From Burkholderia sp. IMCC1007 (GTDB lineage Bacteria; Pseudomonadota; Gammaproteobacteria; Burkholderiales; Burkholderiaceae), in contig NZ_JAPVQY010000003.1 in assembly GCF_027257875.1 (NCBI RefSeq), positions 62,001 through 126,000 of the forward strand: 64,000 nt of DNA. The letters run 5' to 3'. Under the pieces are notes generated by a model. That model was given only the letters and a program-made list of their open reading frames with translations. It did no database searches and had not been told where the DNA came from. A program made the translations under genes and the position numbers. Of this stretch, positions 8,026 to 15,855 are shown one piece after another (within the stretch, counting starts at the first letter, position 1; each line of letters starts with the position of its first letter).

Positions 8026-8886
8026 GTGCCCCGTATTCTTGCCCGGCTGTTTGCCCGCCGCATCGTATCGATCGCGGCGCTCGCGTGCATTGCCGCCGGC
8101 GGCGCGGCAGCGGCCGATACGCTGCGGACGGCGTCCGATATCGCGGGCGCGTCGTTGGTCCCGCTCGGCGCGCTGCCGCGCTCGCCGGAGAATGGCTCGC
8201 TCGACGAATTTTGCGGGCGATATCGCGTGAAGGCCGCCACCGCGGCCGGCCGCGACGTCGCGAAGCGCGGCTGGCTCGTGACGTCCGAAGCACCGCTCGG
8301 CCGCTACACGGTCGTCACGTTCGCGAGCGGCTTCCAGGCCGGCACGAGCGCGATCTGTCATGCGCGCAACGCCAACATCGGCGTGTTCGACGGCACGGCG
8401 CTCGTCGCGCTCGGCTACACGGCCCGTGCGGCCCGCTGGCAACTCGGCCCGGTCGATCAGCTCGAAAGCGGCGCACTGCTGGTCTGGGGCGGCGACGGCC
8501 CTGCGCCGCCCGTCGGCGAACTGCGCGAAGAGAACGGCGGCTTGCGGCTGACCGCGGTCGCCGCCGAACGCACGTACTGCCACGGGCGGGCGGTCGTGCC
8601 GAACGTCTACGGGAAGCCGCTCGACGCGGCGCGCAAGATCCTGATCTCGCATGGCTGGCAGCCGCTGCGTCCGCATGAGAAGCCGGACCCGATGGACGGC
8701 GCGGCGACGCTCGCGAAACACGGGATCATCGAAGCCGAAGCATGTTCGGGCACCGGCATGGGGTATTGCGCGTTGCGGTATCGAAGCGCGGCCGGCGTGC
8801 TTGGTGTGACGACGGTCGGCGGCGAGCCGGACACGCCGTCCGCGAATACCGTGATCGATTATCAGGTGGCGTGCCGGAAGCAGTAG
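8026..8886 (+). CDS. Exported protein with C-terminal PASTA-like segment
   Basis: A 286-residue protein starting at GTG 8026 with a clear Sec signal peptide (basic start, hydrophobic run IVSIAALACIAAGGAAAA, cleavage near residue 30). The mature N-terminal part is unrecognised. The segment near residues 188-212 (VPNVYGKPLDAARKILISHG) has the spacing of a PASTA repeat (VP.v.G.....A...L...G), followed by a cysteine-bearing tail with C-x-G-T-G-M-G-Y-C. Several cysteines in the mature part suggest periplasmic disulfides. PASTA modules bind peptidoglycan-like ligands in other proteins; a lone copy here makes that only a suggestion. Confidence 0.65.
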   Translation: MPRILARLFARRIVSIAALACIAAGGAAAADTLRTASDIAGASLVPLGALPRSPENGSLDEFCGRYRVKAATAAGRDVAKRGWLVTSEAPLGRYTVVTFASGFQAGTSAICHARNANIGVFDGTALVALGYTARAARWQLGPVDQLESGALLVWGGDGPAPPVGELREENGGLRLTAVAAERTYCHGRAVVPNVYGKPLDAARKILISHGWQPLRPHEKPDPMDGAATLAKHGIIEAEACSGTGMGYCALRYRSAAGVLGVTTVGGEPDTPSANTVIDYQVACRKQ

Positions 8887-8894
8887 CCGGCGCG

Positions 8895-9020
8895 GGCGGG
8901 CGTCGTCGTGCCGGCGCGGTGCGGGCGTCGGGCGCCGTGCCTCGGGCGCCGTGCCTCGGGCGTCGTGCCTCGCGCCTCGGGCGTCGGGCGTCGGGCGTCG
9001 CGCGGGCGTCGTCTCGGCGA
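8895..9020. repeat. Heptamer-type simple-sequence repeat (CGGGCGT/CGTGCCT variants)
   Basis: Between the exported protein stop (8886) and the LysE gene, the sequence is built from variants of one 7-8 bp unit: gggcgccgtgcct occurs twice in tandem, followed by a run of cgggcgt units ending at about 9020. Reading frames through it are low-complexity Arg/Pro/Asp strings and are not genes. A closely related array lies at 62579-62628. Confidence 0.75.
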
Positions 9021-9149
9021 TCAGCCGAATCCATCGGCCACCCGCCGCTCCAAAGCGTCGAACCATCTGCCGTTCGGTCGATTGACCCTCGCTGCCGCCG
9101 CTCCTAAACTGGCCTCCCTTTCACGCCTCTCCAGCCCAAAGGGACGCCG

Positions 9150-9782
9150 ATGATCGACCTCTCCACGCTCGCGCTCTTCTCCGGCGCGTGTCTCGCGCTG
9201 ACCGCCACACCGGGCCCCGACATGCTGCTGATCGCGTCGCGCAGCGTGAGCCAGGGCCGCCGTGCGGGATTCGCCACGCTCGCCGGCATCCAGGCCGGCA
9301 CGTACTGCCACGCGCTCGCGGCCGCGCTCGGGCTGTCGCAGCTCTTCGTCGCGGTGCCGATCGCCTATGACGCCGTGCGCTTCGCGGGCGCCGCCTATCT
9401 GCTGTATCTCGCATGGAAGACTTTCCGCTCCGATGCGACGGCACTGTCGCCCATTGCGTCGCAACGTCGCCACTCGACCGTCGCGATTTTCCGTCAGGGC
9501 CTGACAACGAACCTGCTGAATCCGAAGATGGCGTTGTTCGTGCTCGCGCTGTTCCCACAGTTCGTGCAGCCTGAGCACGGGTCGATCGCCGTGCAGATTC
9601 TCGTGCTCGCGACGGTGCTCAACCTGATCGGGATCGTCGTCAACGGCGCGGTGATTCTGTCCGCGAGCCGGCTGAGCCAGCGGCTCGGCGCGCGCCGGCG
9701 GCCGTCCAAGCTGCCGCAGTATCTGCTCGGCACGGTGTTCGTGGGGTTGGCCGCGCGGCTCGCGGTGGCCGGGCGGAACTGA
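9150..9782 (+). CDS. LysE/RhtB family amino-acid exporter
   Basis: A 210-residue integral membrane protein with about six hydrophobic segments and the LysE hallmark near the start (CLALTATPGPDMLLIASRSVSQGRRAG) plus the central LTTNLLNPKMALFVLALFPQFV. Members export amino acids or homoserine-type compounds across the inner membrane. The length equals that of typical RhtB proteins. It stands alone, 263 bp after the exported protein and 227 bp before the toxin-antitoxin pair; the substrate is not predictable. Confidence 0.9.
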   Translation: MIDLSTLALFSGACLALTATPGPDMLLIASRSVSQGRRAGFATLAGIQAGTYCHALAAALGLSQLFVAVPIAYDAVRFAGAAYLLYLAWKTFRSDATALSPIASQRRHSTVAIFRQGLTTNLLNPKMALFVLALFPQFVQPEHGSIAVQILVLATVLNLIGIVVNGAVILSASRLSQRLGARRRPSKLPQYLLGTVFVGLAARLAVAGRN

Positions 9783-10009
9783 CGCTGTCGACCGCCGCAA
9801 TCGCCTCCGGCAGTTCTTTCAACGGGCGCAGTCCGCAGTGATACCGCGGCGCGCCGCGCGCGCTTCGGCCCACCCCGAATCCGGCCGGGCCTTCCGCTTT
9901 TAGTCGAGTCCCCCCAAAGCGACTCCTGACGTCGCGAACGCGACCGGCCGCCTGCATTCGCCGCCGCGGCCAGGAATCGTGCTTGTGTCGACATAACATA
10001 TTTGTTACT

Positions 10010-10351
10010 ATGATGCCTACCGCGTATGAGATTCAGTTCTTCAATGCGCGCGTCGAGACGGGAGTCCTCACGTTACCGAAGACGCTGCTCGCCCGTTTTT
10101 TCGCGCTCGCTGACCGCATGGAGCAGTACGGCCCGAACCTCGGCGAGCCGCACACGCAGTCGATGGGCAACGGGCTGTACGAAATGCGGCTCAAGGGCGC
10201 AGCAGGCATCGCGCGAGTGTTCTACTGCGCGATCGTCGACCGGCGTATCGTCATGCTTCATTGTTTCGTGAAGAAGACGCAAAAGACGCCCCGGAAAGAA
10301 CTGGAAACCGCGCGCCGCCGACTCAAGGAGGTTCAAGATGGCAACGTATAA
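10010..10351 (+). CDS. HigB/RelE-type toxin (phage-derived Gp49-like)
   Basis: A 113-residue protein of the Gp49-like HigB family. It carries YEIQFFNARVETGVLTLPKTLLARF, ANGLYEMRLKG-type GNGLYEMRLKGAAGIARVFY and the C-terminal MLHCFVKKTQKTPRKELETA, the usual RNase-fold pattern of ribosome-dependent mRNA interferases. It precedes and overlaps the XRE antitoxin by 14 bp, the toxin-first order typical of higBA. Two ATGs (10010, 10013) are possible. Just before the start, AACA-tatt-TGTT (9995-10006) is a short inverted repeat that could be part of an autoregulatory operator; this is weak. Confidence 0.85.
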   Translation: MMPTAYEIQFFNARVETGVLTLPKTLLARFFALADRMEQYGPNLGEPHTQSMGNGLYEMRLKGAAGIARVFYCAIVDRRIVMLHCFVKKTQKTPRKELETARRRLKEVQDGNV

Positions 10352-10625
10352 GGAACTGCGCGAGCGCGCGCTGTCCGACCCCGAGGTGCGCGCCGAATAC
10401 GAACGGCTGAACCGCGAAGACCTCGCACTGCTCGACGCGATGCTCGCTGCGCGGCGCGACGCCGGGCTGTCGCAAGCCGATGTCGCCGAGCGCATGGGCA
10501 CCAAGGCACCGGCGGTCACGCGCCTCGAGCGCGCGCTCGCAACGGGTCAGCATTCACCGTCCATCGATACGTTGCGCAAGTACGCGGCAGCCTGTGGCAA
10601 GAAACTCGTGATCTCGTTCGCTTGA
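10338..10625 (+). CDS. HigA-type antitoxin, XRE family
   Basis: A 95-residue protein with a helix-turn-helix at residues about 45-80 (GLSQADVAERMGTKAPAVTRLE, then SPSIDTLRKYAAACGKKL), typical of XRE-type antitoxins in which the C-terminal half binds DNA and the N-terminal helices hold the toxin. An AAGGAGG-like ribosome site (aaggaggttcaag) lies inside the toxin gene just before its ATG. It overlaps the toxin gene, so translation is probably coupled and expression autoregulated. Confidence 0.88.
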   Translation: MATYKELRERALSDPEVRAEYERLNREDLALLDAMLAARRDAGLSQADVAERMGTKAPAVTRLERALATGQHSPSIDTLRKYAAACGKKLVISFA

Positions 10626-10748
10626 ATCACCGCACCCGGCCGGCAATTCGCGTCGCCGCGTAGCGGATTCCGATACCGGCGCGCGACAGCAACAGACAAC
10701 AAGCAACGGGCAACAAGTAGCGAGCAACGACCAACGAGCAAGCAGCGT

Positions 10749-11318
10749 TCAGCGATTCGCGCCGAGCGCGACGCGCAGCCGCTCCATCAACCGCGTGTAG
10801 TGCTCCACCACGTCGGCCTTGTCGGTCACGTTCGCGGTCGAGAAACGCTCGACCCATGCCGGCTTCCATTCATAAGTGCCGTGCACGCGGCGGTCGCCGT
10901 CCGGCGCCTGGATCAGCGAACGGATCCGCGCATCGCGCCCCGGCCCCGTATGCATCTCGAACAACGCGTGGATGAACGTGTGATACGCGTCGTACACGTC
11001 GTCGTCGAACAGGTAGCGATAGATGTGAAACGTGCGATCGAGCTCGCGCTTCGCGCGGATCACGTCGTCCGGCGAGATGTCCTTCCAGTAGCCGATCCAC
11101 GTGTAGAAGCACAGCAGCGCATTGAGCTGCGGCGCGACCGTGTCGTACAGCGTGAGCCGCTTCTCGATCAGCCGCTGGTTGGTCCACTGCACGAGCTCGA
11201 GCCGCTTCAGCCGGCGCGCGACGAGCCAGCCGAGACACGCGACCGACAACGGCGTCAGCACGCCGAGCACGAGCTTGACGATTTCCAGCGAATTCCACGG
11301 ATTGTTGAATGGCTGCAT
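10749..11318 (-). CDS. Membrane-anchored protein of unknown function
   Basis: A 189-residue protein with one N-terminal transmembrane helix (about residues 11-34, KLVLGVLTPLSVACLGWLVA) followed by a cytoplasmic alpha-helical domain rich in aromatic residues (LNALLCFYTWIGYWKDISPD, FHIYRYLFDDDVYDAYHTFI). The start at 11318 puts the helix at the extreme N-terminus; an in-frame ATG at 11366 adds 16 basic residues and cannot be excluded. I do not recognise a family with certainty; the layout is like small DUF4760-type membrane proteins. It is monocistronic, facing away from the Lrp gene. Confidence 0.6.
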   Translation of the reverse strand: MQPFNNPWNSLEIVKLVLGVLTPLSVACLGWLVARRLKRLELVQWTNQRLIEKRLTLYDTVAPQLNALLCFYTWIGYWKDISPDDVIRAKRELDRTFHIYRYLFDDDVYDAYHTFIHALFEMHTGPGRDARIRSLIQAPDGDRRVHGTYEWKPAWVERFSTANVTDKADVVEHYTRLMERLRVALGANR

Positions 11319-11532
11319 GCGCGACCCGACGAAAAAACGCAGCGACCTGCGAAGAACGTCGCGCATCGCGCCCGCCCGATCGCTACGCGGATGACCGTTA
11401 GTTGCTTGCTCGCGCGACGCCGGACAGCGATGCATCCGGCGTGCGGCGAAGCGGCTTGTTTCGCGAGTTTATCGGGGGATTGTCACCGGCCGATGACCTT
11501 TGTCGCCGCCGTCGCCATCCGCCCGCATCGCG

Positions 11533-11991
11533 TTACGTCGGCAGCGCCGACGTGAGCTTGATCTTCTGCATCGGGATGTCGGTCTTCACGCTGAGCACGC
11601 CCGGAATGCGCGTCAGGTATTCCATCTGGAAGCGCCGATAGTCGTCGATGTCGGCCGCCACCACGCGCAGCAGGAAATCGCAGTCGCCGGCCATCAGATG
11701 GCATTCGACGACTTCCGGCATCTGCTGGACGGCCTCCGCGAAGCGGTTCACGGTTCCCGCGTCCTGCCCCTTGAGCCAGACGCGCGTGAAGATCGTCAGC
11801 CCCTTGCCCACCTTCGCCGGGTTCAGCACGGCCACGTATTTCTCGATCACGCCCGCTTCCTCGAGCAGCCGCACACGGCGCAGGCACGGCGACGGCGACA
11901 GCCCGACCTCGTGCGCGAGTTCCACGTTCTGCATGCGGCCGTCGCGCTGGAGCGCGCTCAGGATCCGGCGGTCGATAGCGTCAAGCTTCAT
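11533..11991 (-). CDS. Lrp/AsnC family transcriptional regulator
   Basis: A 152-residue regulator with an N-terminal winged-helix domain (LDAIDRRILSALQRDGRMQN, LSPSPCLRRVRLLEEAGVI) and a C-terminal RAM ligand-binding domain (VVECHLMAGDCDFLLRVVAAD). It is the size of typical Lrp-like proteins. The start is ATG 11991 (MKLDAID); upstream codons do not resemble the family. It is divergent from azlCD with 126 bp between starts, an arrangement seen where an Lrp-like protein controls branched-chain amino-acid export; that link is inferred from position. Confidence 0.9.
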   Translation of the reverse strand: MKLDAIDRRILSALQRDGRMQNVELAHEVGLSPSPCLRRVRLLEEAGVIEKYVAVLNPAKVGKGLTIFTRVWLKGQDAGTVNRFAEAVQQMPEVVECHLMAGDCDFLLRVVAADIDDYRRFQMEYLTRIPGVLSVKTDIPMQKIKLTSALPT

Positions 11992-12117
11992 TGGCACCCA
12001 ATTCCAAAAAAATCTCGAATCACACGTTGAATGCCAAATTCTCAGGAATATCTGGCCACAACGCAACCCGATTCGAGTCAAAAAAGCAGACAATCCTCGT
12101 CCCCCGAAGGAGGAGTA

Positions 12118-12855
12118 ATGAGCAGTAGCGTTTCAACGTCGTCCGGGCTTCGCGACAAGCCCGCCTATGTCGCCGAGATGGGTCGCGGATTGCGCGCGGC
12201 GCTGCCCGTCATGCTGGGTTTCGTGCCGTTCGCGCTGGTGCTGGGCGCGCAGGCCGCGCAAAAAGGGCTGAGCCTGTTCGAGGTGCCGATGATGACGGGC
12301 CTGAACTTCGGCGGCGGCTCCGAATTCGCGGCGATCCACCTGTGGACGTCGCCGCCGCACATCGCGCTGATCGTCGCGATGTCATTCCTCGTGAATTCGC
12401 GCCACATCCTGATGGGTGCGGCGTTCGAGCCGTACATCCGGCGCCTGCCGCGCCGCCGCGCGTTCGCCGCGTTGTTCTTCATGTGCGACGAGAGCTGGGC
12501 GATGTCGCTCGCCGACGCGCGCTCGCGCTCGGCCACGCATATCAGCGTGCCGTATTACGCGGGCGTGTGTTCCGGGCTCTACCTGACGTGGATCTCGATG
12601 ACGACGCTCGGCGCCGCGGTCGGCCCGACGATCGGCAACGTCGAGCAGTACGGCTTCGACATGGCGTTCACGGCCGTGTTTCTGGTGCTGCTGCGCGGGA
12701 TGTGGAAAGGCATGCGCGCGAGCCGTCCGTGGTTCGTGAGCCTCGTCGTCGCGGCGGCCACGCATCTGGCCGTGCCCGGCGCGTGGTACGTCGCGGCCGG
12801 CGCATGCGCGGGCCTGATCGCCGCGCTGCTGTGGGAGCCGCGCGATGCTGCCTGA
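12118..12855 (+). CDS. azlC: AzlC family branched-chain amino-acid exporter, large subunit
   Basis: A 245-residue inner-membrane protein with the AzlC/YgaZ signature: an early ALPVMLGFVPFALVLGAQAA helix, MTGLNFGGGSEFAAIHLW, and NSRHILMGAAFEPYIRRLP. AzlC pairs with the small AzlD to export branched-chain amino acids or analogues. ATG 12118 is preceded by a strong AAGGAGGAG ribosome site. Its stop overlaps azlD by 11 bp, implying translational coupling. It diverges from an Lrp-type gene, a probable regulator. Confidence 0.92.
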   Translation: MSSSVSTSSGLRDKPAYVAEMGRGLRAALPVMLGFVPFALVLGAQAAQKGLSLFEVPMMTGLNFGGGSEFAAIHLWTSPPHIALIVAMSFLVNSRHILMGAAFEPYIRRLPRRRAFAALFFMCDESWAMSLADARSRSATHISVPYYAGVCSGLYLTWISMTTLGAAVGPTIGNVEQYGFDMAFTAVFLVLLRGMWKGMRASRPWFVSLVVAAATHLAVPGAWYVAAGACAGLIAALLWEPRDAA

Positions 12856-13147
12856 TTTCGCGACGGTGGCGACCATCGTGCTGATGGCGTCGACGACCTA
12901 CCTGTCGCGCGTGCTCGGCTACGTGCTGCTGCGCAACCGCACGCTGAGCCCGCGGATGGCGTCGGTGATGGAGAACGTGCCGGGCTGCGTGCTGATCTCG
13001 GTGATCGCGCCGGCCTTCGTGTCGACGCGCCCGGCCGACCTGCTCGCGCTCGCCGTCACGCTGCTCGCGGCGACGCGCCTGTCGATCCTGCCGACCGTGA
13101 TCGTCGGCGTCGCGTCGGCCGGCCTGCTGCGGCATCTGCTCGGGTAG
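12845..13147 (+). CDS. azlD: AzlD family protein, small exporter subunit
   Basis: A 100-residue hydrophobic protein with about four membrane segments (TVATIVLMASTTYLSRVLGY, ENVPGCVLISVIAPAFV, TRLSILPTVIVGVASAG), characteristic of AzlD/YgaH partners. It starts inside the azlC end and completes the two-component exporter. Confidence 0.92.
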   Translation: MLPDFATVATIVLMASTTYLSRVLGYVLLRNRTLSPRMASVMENVPGCVLISVIAPAFVSTRPADLLALAVTLLAATRLSILPTVIVGVASAGLLRHLLG

Positions 13148-13170
13148 CGCGCAAAACGCGCTTCCGACCG

Positions 13171-13187
13171 GCCGCACGGGCGGCTTT
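13171..13187 (+). terminator. Weak candidate terminator after azlCD
   Basis: A GCCGC / GCGGC stem (13171-13175 / 13180-13184) with a four-base loop is followed by TTT. It is short and the T-run is only three bases, so it is only a candidate. It sits 24 bp after the azlD stop. Confidence 0.3.
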
Positions 13188-13343
13188 CGAATCCGGGAAC
13201 GGACGCGCGATGCGCCCGTTTTCGCGTCCGCACGCCCCGTGCGGCCCTGCTCGACACGACACGCGGTGCGACGGGATGCTAGCCTTGCGGATGTACCTGC
13301 GATGCCGTTCCCGTCTCATTGCCTACCTGCGAGGATCATCCCG

Positions 13344-14123
13344 ATGCAAGAAACCCGCCCGCTGTTCGACCGCGTCCTGCTCACCAACGACGACGGATTC
13401 GACGCCCCCGGCCTTGAAGTGCTCGAACAAGTCGCCACGCAACTGGCGCGCGAAGTCTGGATCGTCGCGCCGGCGGAGGACCAGAGCGGCACGTCGCATT
13501 CGCTGAGCCTGCACGAGCCGCTGCGCGTGCATCGCAAGGGCGAGCGCCGCTTCGCGGTGCGCGGCACGCCGGGCGATTGCGTCGCGATCGCGGTCAGCCA
13601 CCTGATGAAGGACGCGCGGCCCGACTTCGTGCTGTCCGGCGTGAATCGCGGTGGGAACCTCGGTACCGAAACGGTGTTCTCGGGCACGGTCGGCGCCGCG
13701 ATGACGAGCATGCTGGTCGGCGTGCCGGCGATCGCGCTGAGCCAGGCGTTCAGCGACCGCAACGCGGTGCCGTGGAATACGGCGCTCACGCATGCGCCGG
13801 ACGTGATTCGCCGGCTCGTCGCGGCCGGCTGGGACAGCGACGCGTGCCTGAACGTGAATTTCCCGCCGCGGCCGGCCGACGACGTGCGCGGCCTGAAGGT
13901 GACGAACCAGGGCGCCGGCACGCTGCAGGGCGTCGAGATCGTGTCGGGGCGCGACCCGCGCGACATCGAATACCACTGGCTGAAGCTGGCCCGCAGGCCG
14001 CGCGACGACGATGCGAATTCCGAAACGGTCGCGCTCGGCGAAGGCTATATCGCAGTCACGCCGCTGAAGTTCGAACGCACGCACGACCACGCGCTTGCGC
14101 GGCTGCGGGCGAATCTCGGCTGA
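13344..14123 (+). CDS. surE: 5'/3'-nucleotidase SurE
   Basis: A 259-residue SurE acid phosphatase, which removes phosphate from nucleoside 5'- and 3'-monophosphates in stationary phase. The metal-binding N-terminus LLTNDDGFDAPG (the Asp-Asp pair), the serine of PAEDQSGTSHSLSL and the asparagine of LSGVNRGGNLG are all present, so it should be active. ATG 13344 is preceded by GAGG at a normal distance. It stands alone, without the pcm/nlpD neighbours common elsewhere, so it may be a second surE copy; the genome would show this. Confidence 0.92.
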   Translation: MQETRPLFDRVLLTNDDGFDAPGLEVLEQVATQLAREVWIVAPAEDQSGTSHSLSLHEPLRVHRKGERRFAVRGTPGDCVAIAVSHLMKDARPDFVLSGVNRGGNLGTETVFSGTVGAAMTSMLVGVPAIALSQAFSDRNAVPWNTALTHAPDVIRRLVAAGWDSDACLNVNFPPRPADDVRGLKVTNQGAGTLQGVEIVSGRDPRDIEYHWLKLARRPRDDDANSETVALGEGYIAVTPLKFERTHDHALARLRANLG

Positions 14124-14126
14124 CGT

Positions 14127-14176
14127 CGGGATCGGTGAAGCCGGGATCGGTGAAGCCGCCAGGCGGCTTCGCCGCC
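14127..14176. repeat. 15-bp tandem duplication plus GC hairpin after surE
   Basis: CGGGATCGGTGAAGC occurs twice in exact tandem (14127-14141, 14142-14156) immediately after the surE stop. It is followed by GGCGGC-ttc-GCCGCC (14162-14176), a 6-bp stem with a 3-nt loop between convergent genes. The hairpin could act in termination, but no T-tract follows. Confidence 0.6.
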
Positions 14177-14252
14177 GGCGGGCGACGCGGGCACGCGGCC
14201 GCCGCGTCGCCTCAACCGCCTCGATCCACACCGTCCCCGCAAGCACCCTCCG

Positions 14253-15074
14253 TCACGTCAGGTTCATCCCCCCATCGAGCATCACGATCTCGCCCGTCAC
14301 GTAATCGGACGCGACGAGCATCGCAACCGTCTGCGCGACATCGTCCGGCGTCGCCGCGCGGCGCATCGGCGCGCGCTCGCGCCACAGTTGCTGCGCTTCG
14401 GTCCAGTCGGCAGTCAGCGGCGTATCGACGAGCCCCGGCGCGACCGCATTGACGCGAATCGCCGGCGCGAGCGTGCGCGCCAGCAAGCGGGTCGTGTGAT
14501 TGAGCGCGGCCTTGGCCGCCGCATACGGAATCGACGCGCCCTTCGGCCGCACGCCCGCATGCGAGCTGACGTTCACGACGCACCCGGCACGCCCGCTCGA
14601 CGCCGCCTCGAGGAGCGCGGGCTGCGCTTCGGCGACGAGCCGGAACGGCGCGATCACGTTGATCTCGTGCATCTCGCGCCATACCTCCGGCGTCGCGGCG
14701 GCAAGATCGTCGTGCGGAATCACGCGGCTCGCGCCCGCATTGTTCACGAGCACGTCGAGGCGACCGTGCACCGCGAGCGCATCGCGGATCAGCCGCACGC
14801 GCGCCGCATCGTCCGCGAGATCGGCCTGCACGTAGGCTGCGCCGAGTTCGCGCGCCATCGCGCGGCCCGTGTCGGCGGAACTGCGCGAATGCAGGATCAC
14901 CGCGTAACCGTCCGCCGCCAGGCGCCGGGCGATGGCCGCGCCGATCCCCGATGTCGATCCGGTGACGAGCGCGACGGGCCGCTGCACGCGCGACGCGCGC
15001 GGCTCGGCGACGGTTTCGGTTTCAGCTTCCGTTTCGGAAATCGGGGCGTTCATCGGCGGATGCGGCGCGTCCAT
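14253..15074 (-). CDS. Short-chain dehydrogenase/reductase
   Basis: A 273-residue SDR enzyme with the NAD(P)-binding TGSTSGIGAAIARRL, the NNAG motif (VLVNNAGASRV), catalytic serine in VVNVSSHAGV and YAAAK (Tyr-x-x-x-Lys), and the C-terminal YVTGEIVMLDGGMNLT of FabG-like oxidoreductases. An unusual acidic, low-complexity N-terminal extension of about 30 residues (ISETEAETETVAEP) precedes the Rossmann fold. ATG 15074 was chosen; a second ATG 7 codons later is possible. The substrate is unknown. It is not tightly linked to its neighbours. Confidence 0.85.
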   Translation of the reverse strand: MDAPHPPMNAPISETEAETETVAEPRASRVQRPVALVTGSTSGIGAAIARRLAADGYAVILHSRSSADTGRAMARELGAAYVQADLADDAARVRLIRDALAVHGRLDVLVNNAGASRVIPHDDLAAATPEVWREMHEINVIAPFRLVAEAQPALLEAASSGRAGCVVNVSSHAGVRPKGASIPYAAAKAALNHTTRLLARTLAPAIRVNAVAPGLVDTPLTADWTEAQQLWRERAPMRRAATPDDVAQTVAMLVASDYVTGEIVMLDGGMNLT

Positions 15075-15260
15075 GGCGTGAAATCCTGTCAGTGGCGTTC
15101 CCGCATCATAAGCGCGACGCCGCGACCGAGAGCGAACATGACGGCCACTGCCGTCCGGATCGCACGGAACGGATCGCGCCGGAAGCGATACGCGCCCGGC
15201 GAGCAAACGACGCAAACGATGCGAACGAGCAAGCGAGAGCGCAAGAAACCGAATGCGCGC

Positions 15261-15728
15261 TCAAGACCGCGCAGGCAACTCGACGAAATCTTCGAGCTCG
15301 CCGGCGATATGCAGCCGCTTGCCGATTCGCGGGTATTCGCACACGTCGTGTTCGAGACGCTGGCCCATGATCAGCAGTTCGAGCGGCGCATCGCCGGTGT
15401 TCTCGAGCACGTGCGCTTCGCCGCCGCGCGGGAAGCCGAGGAAGTCGCCCGCGCCGATGTCGTGACGGCGCTCGCCGATCGTGACGGCGCCCGTGCCGGA
15501 CAGCACGTACGCGCATTCCTCTTCGTACAGGTGACGGTGATACTCGGACGATTCGCTGCCCGGCATCAGCGTGAGCAGATGGGCGCCGATCTGCGTGAGA
15601 CCGGTCAGGTCGCTGAGCTGTCTTTTGAGGCGAACAGCGTTGGGATTCAGCGAATGCACCGCGCGCGTCGGCTCCATCTTCGCGATGTCGGCGGCTTTCA
15701 GCAGTTCCCGGGGAGGTGTCGTGGACAT
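15261..15728 (-). CDS. Cupin-domain protein
   Basis: A 155-residue single-domain cupin with motif 1 spread over GSESSEYHRHLYEEECAYVL (two His and a Glu that can bind a metal) and motif 2 FLGFPRGGEAHVLEN. Such proteins range from metal-dependent enzymes to sugar- or small-molecule-binding proteins; nothing here fixes the substrate. The ATG at 15728 is chosen because upstream residues are unlike cupins. It lies 127 bp after the start of the hydrolase-side gap and is probably transcribed on its own. Confidence 0.8.
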   Translation of the reverse strand: MSTTPPRELLKAADIAKMEPTRAVHSLNPNAVRLKRQLSDLTGLTQIGAHLLTLMPGSESSEYHRHLYEEECAYVLSGTGAVTIGERRHDIGAGDFLGFPRGGEAHVLENTGDAPLELLIMGQRLEHDVCEYPRIGKRLHIAGELEDFVELPARS

Positions 15729-15855
15729 GGGGATCTCGTCAGCGTGAATGCAGCGGTTGAACGCGCCGCCCGCGCGGGCACGGCGCATACGCAGCGCCAT
15801 TGTCCGACATTTTCACGCAGACGAGAAAGGCACACATGCACGCCCGAGCGCACCG

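Noticed and set aside
8895..9020. Possible CRISPR-like array
   Set aside because: Units are 7-8 bp with no unique spacers of constant length, and no cas genes are present.
10660..10748. CAAC-rich stretch after the antitoxin gene
   Set aside because: Irregular repetition of short CAAC/GCAAC units with no constant period; no structure or gene could be supported.
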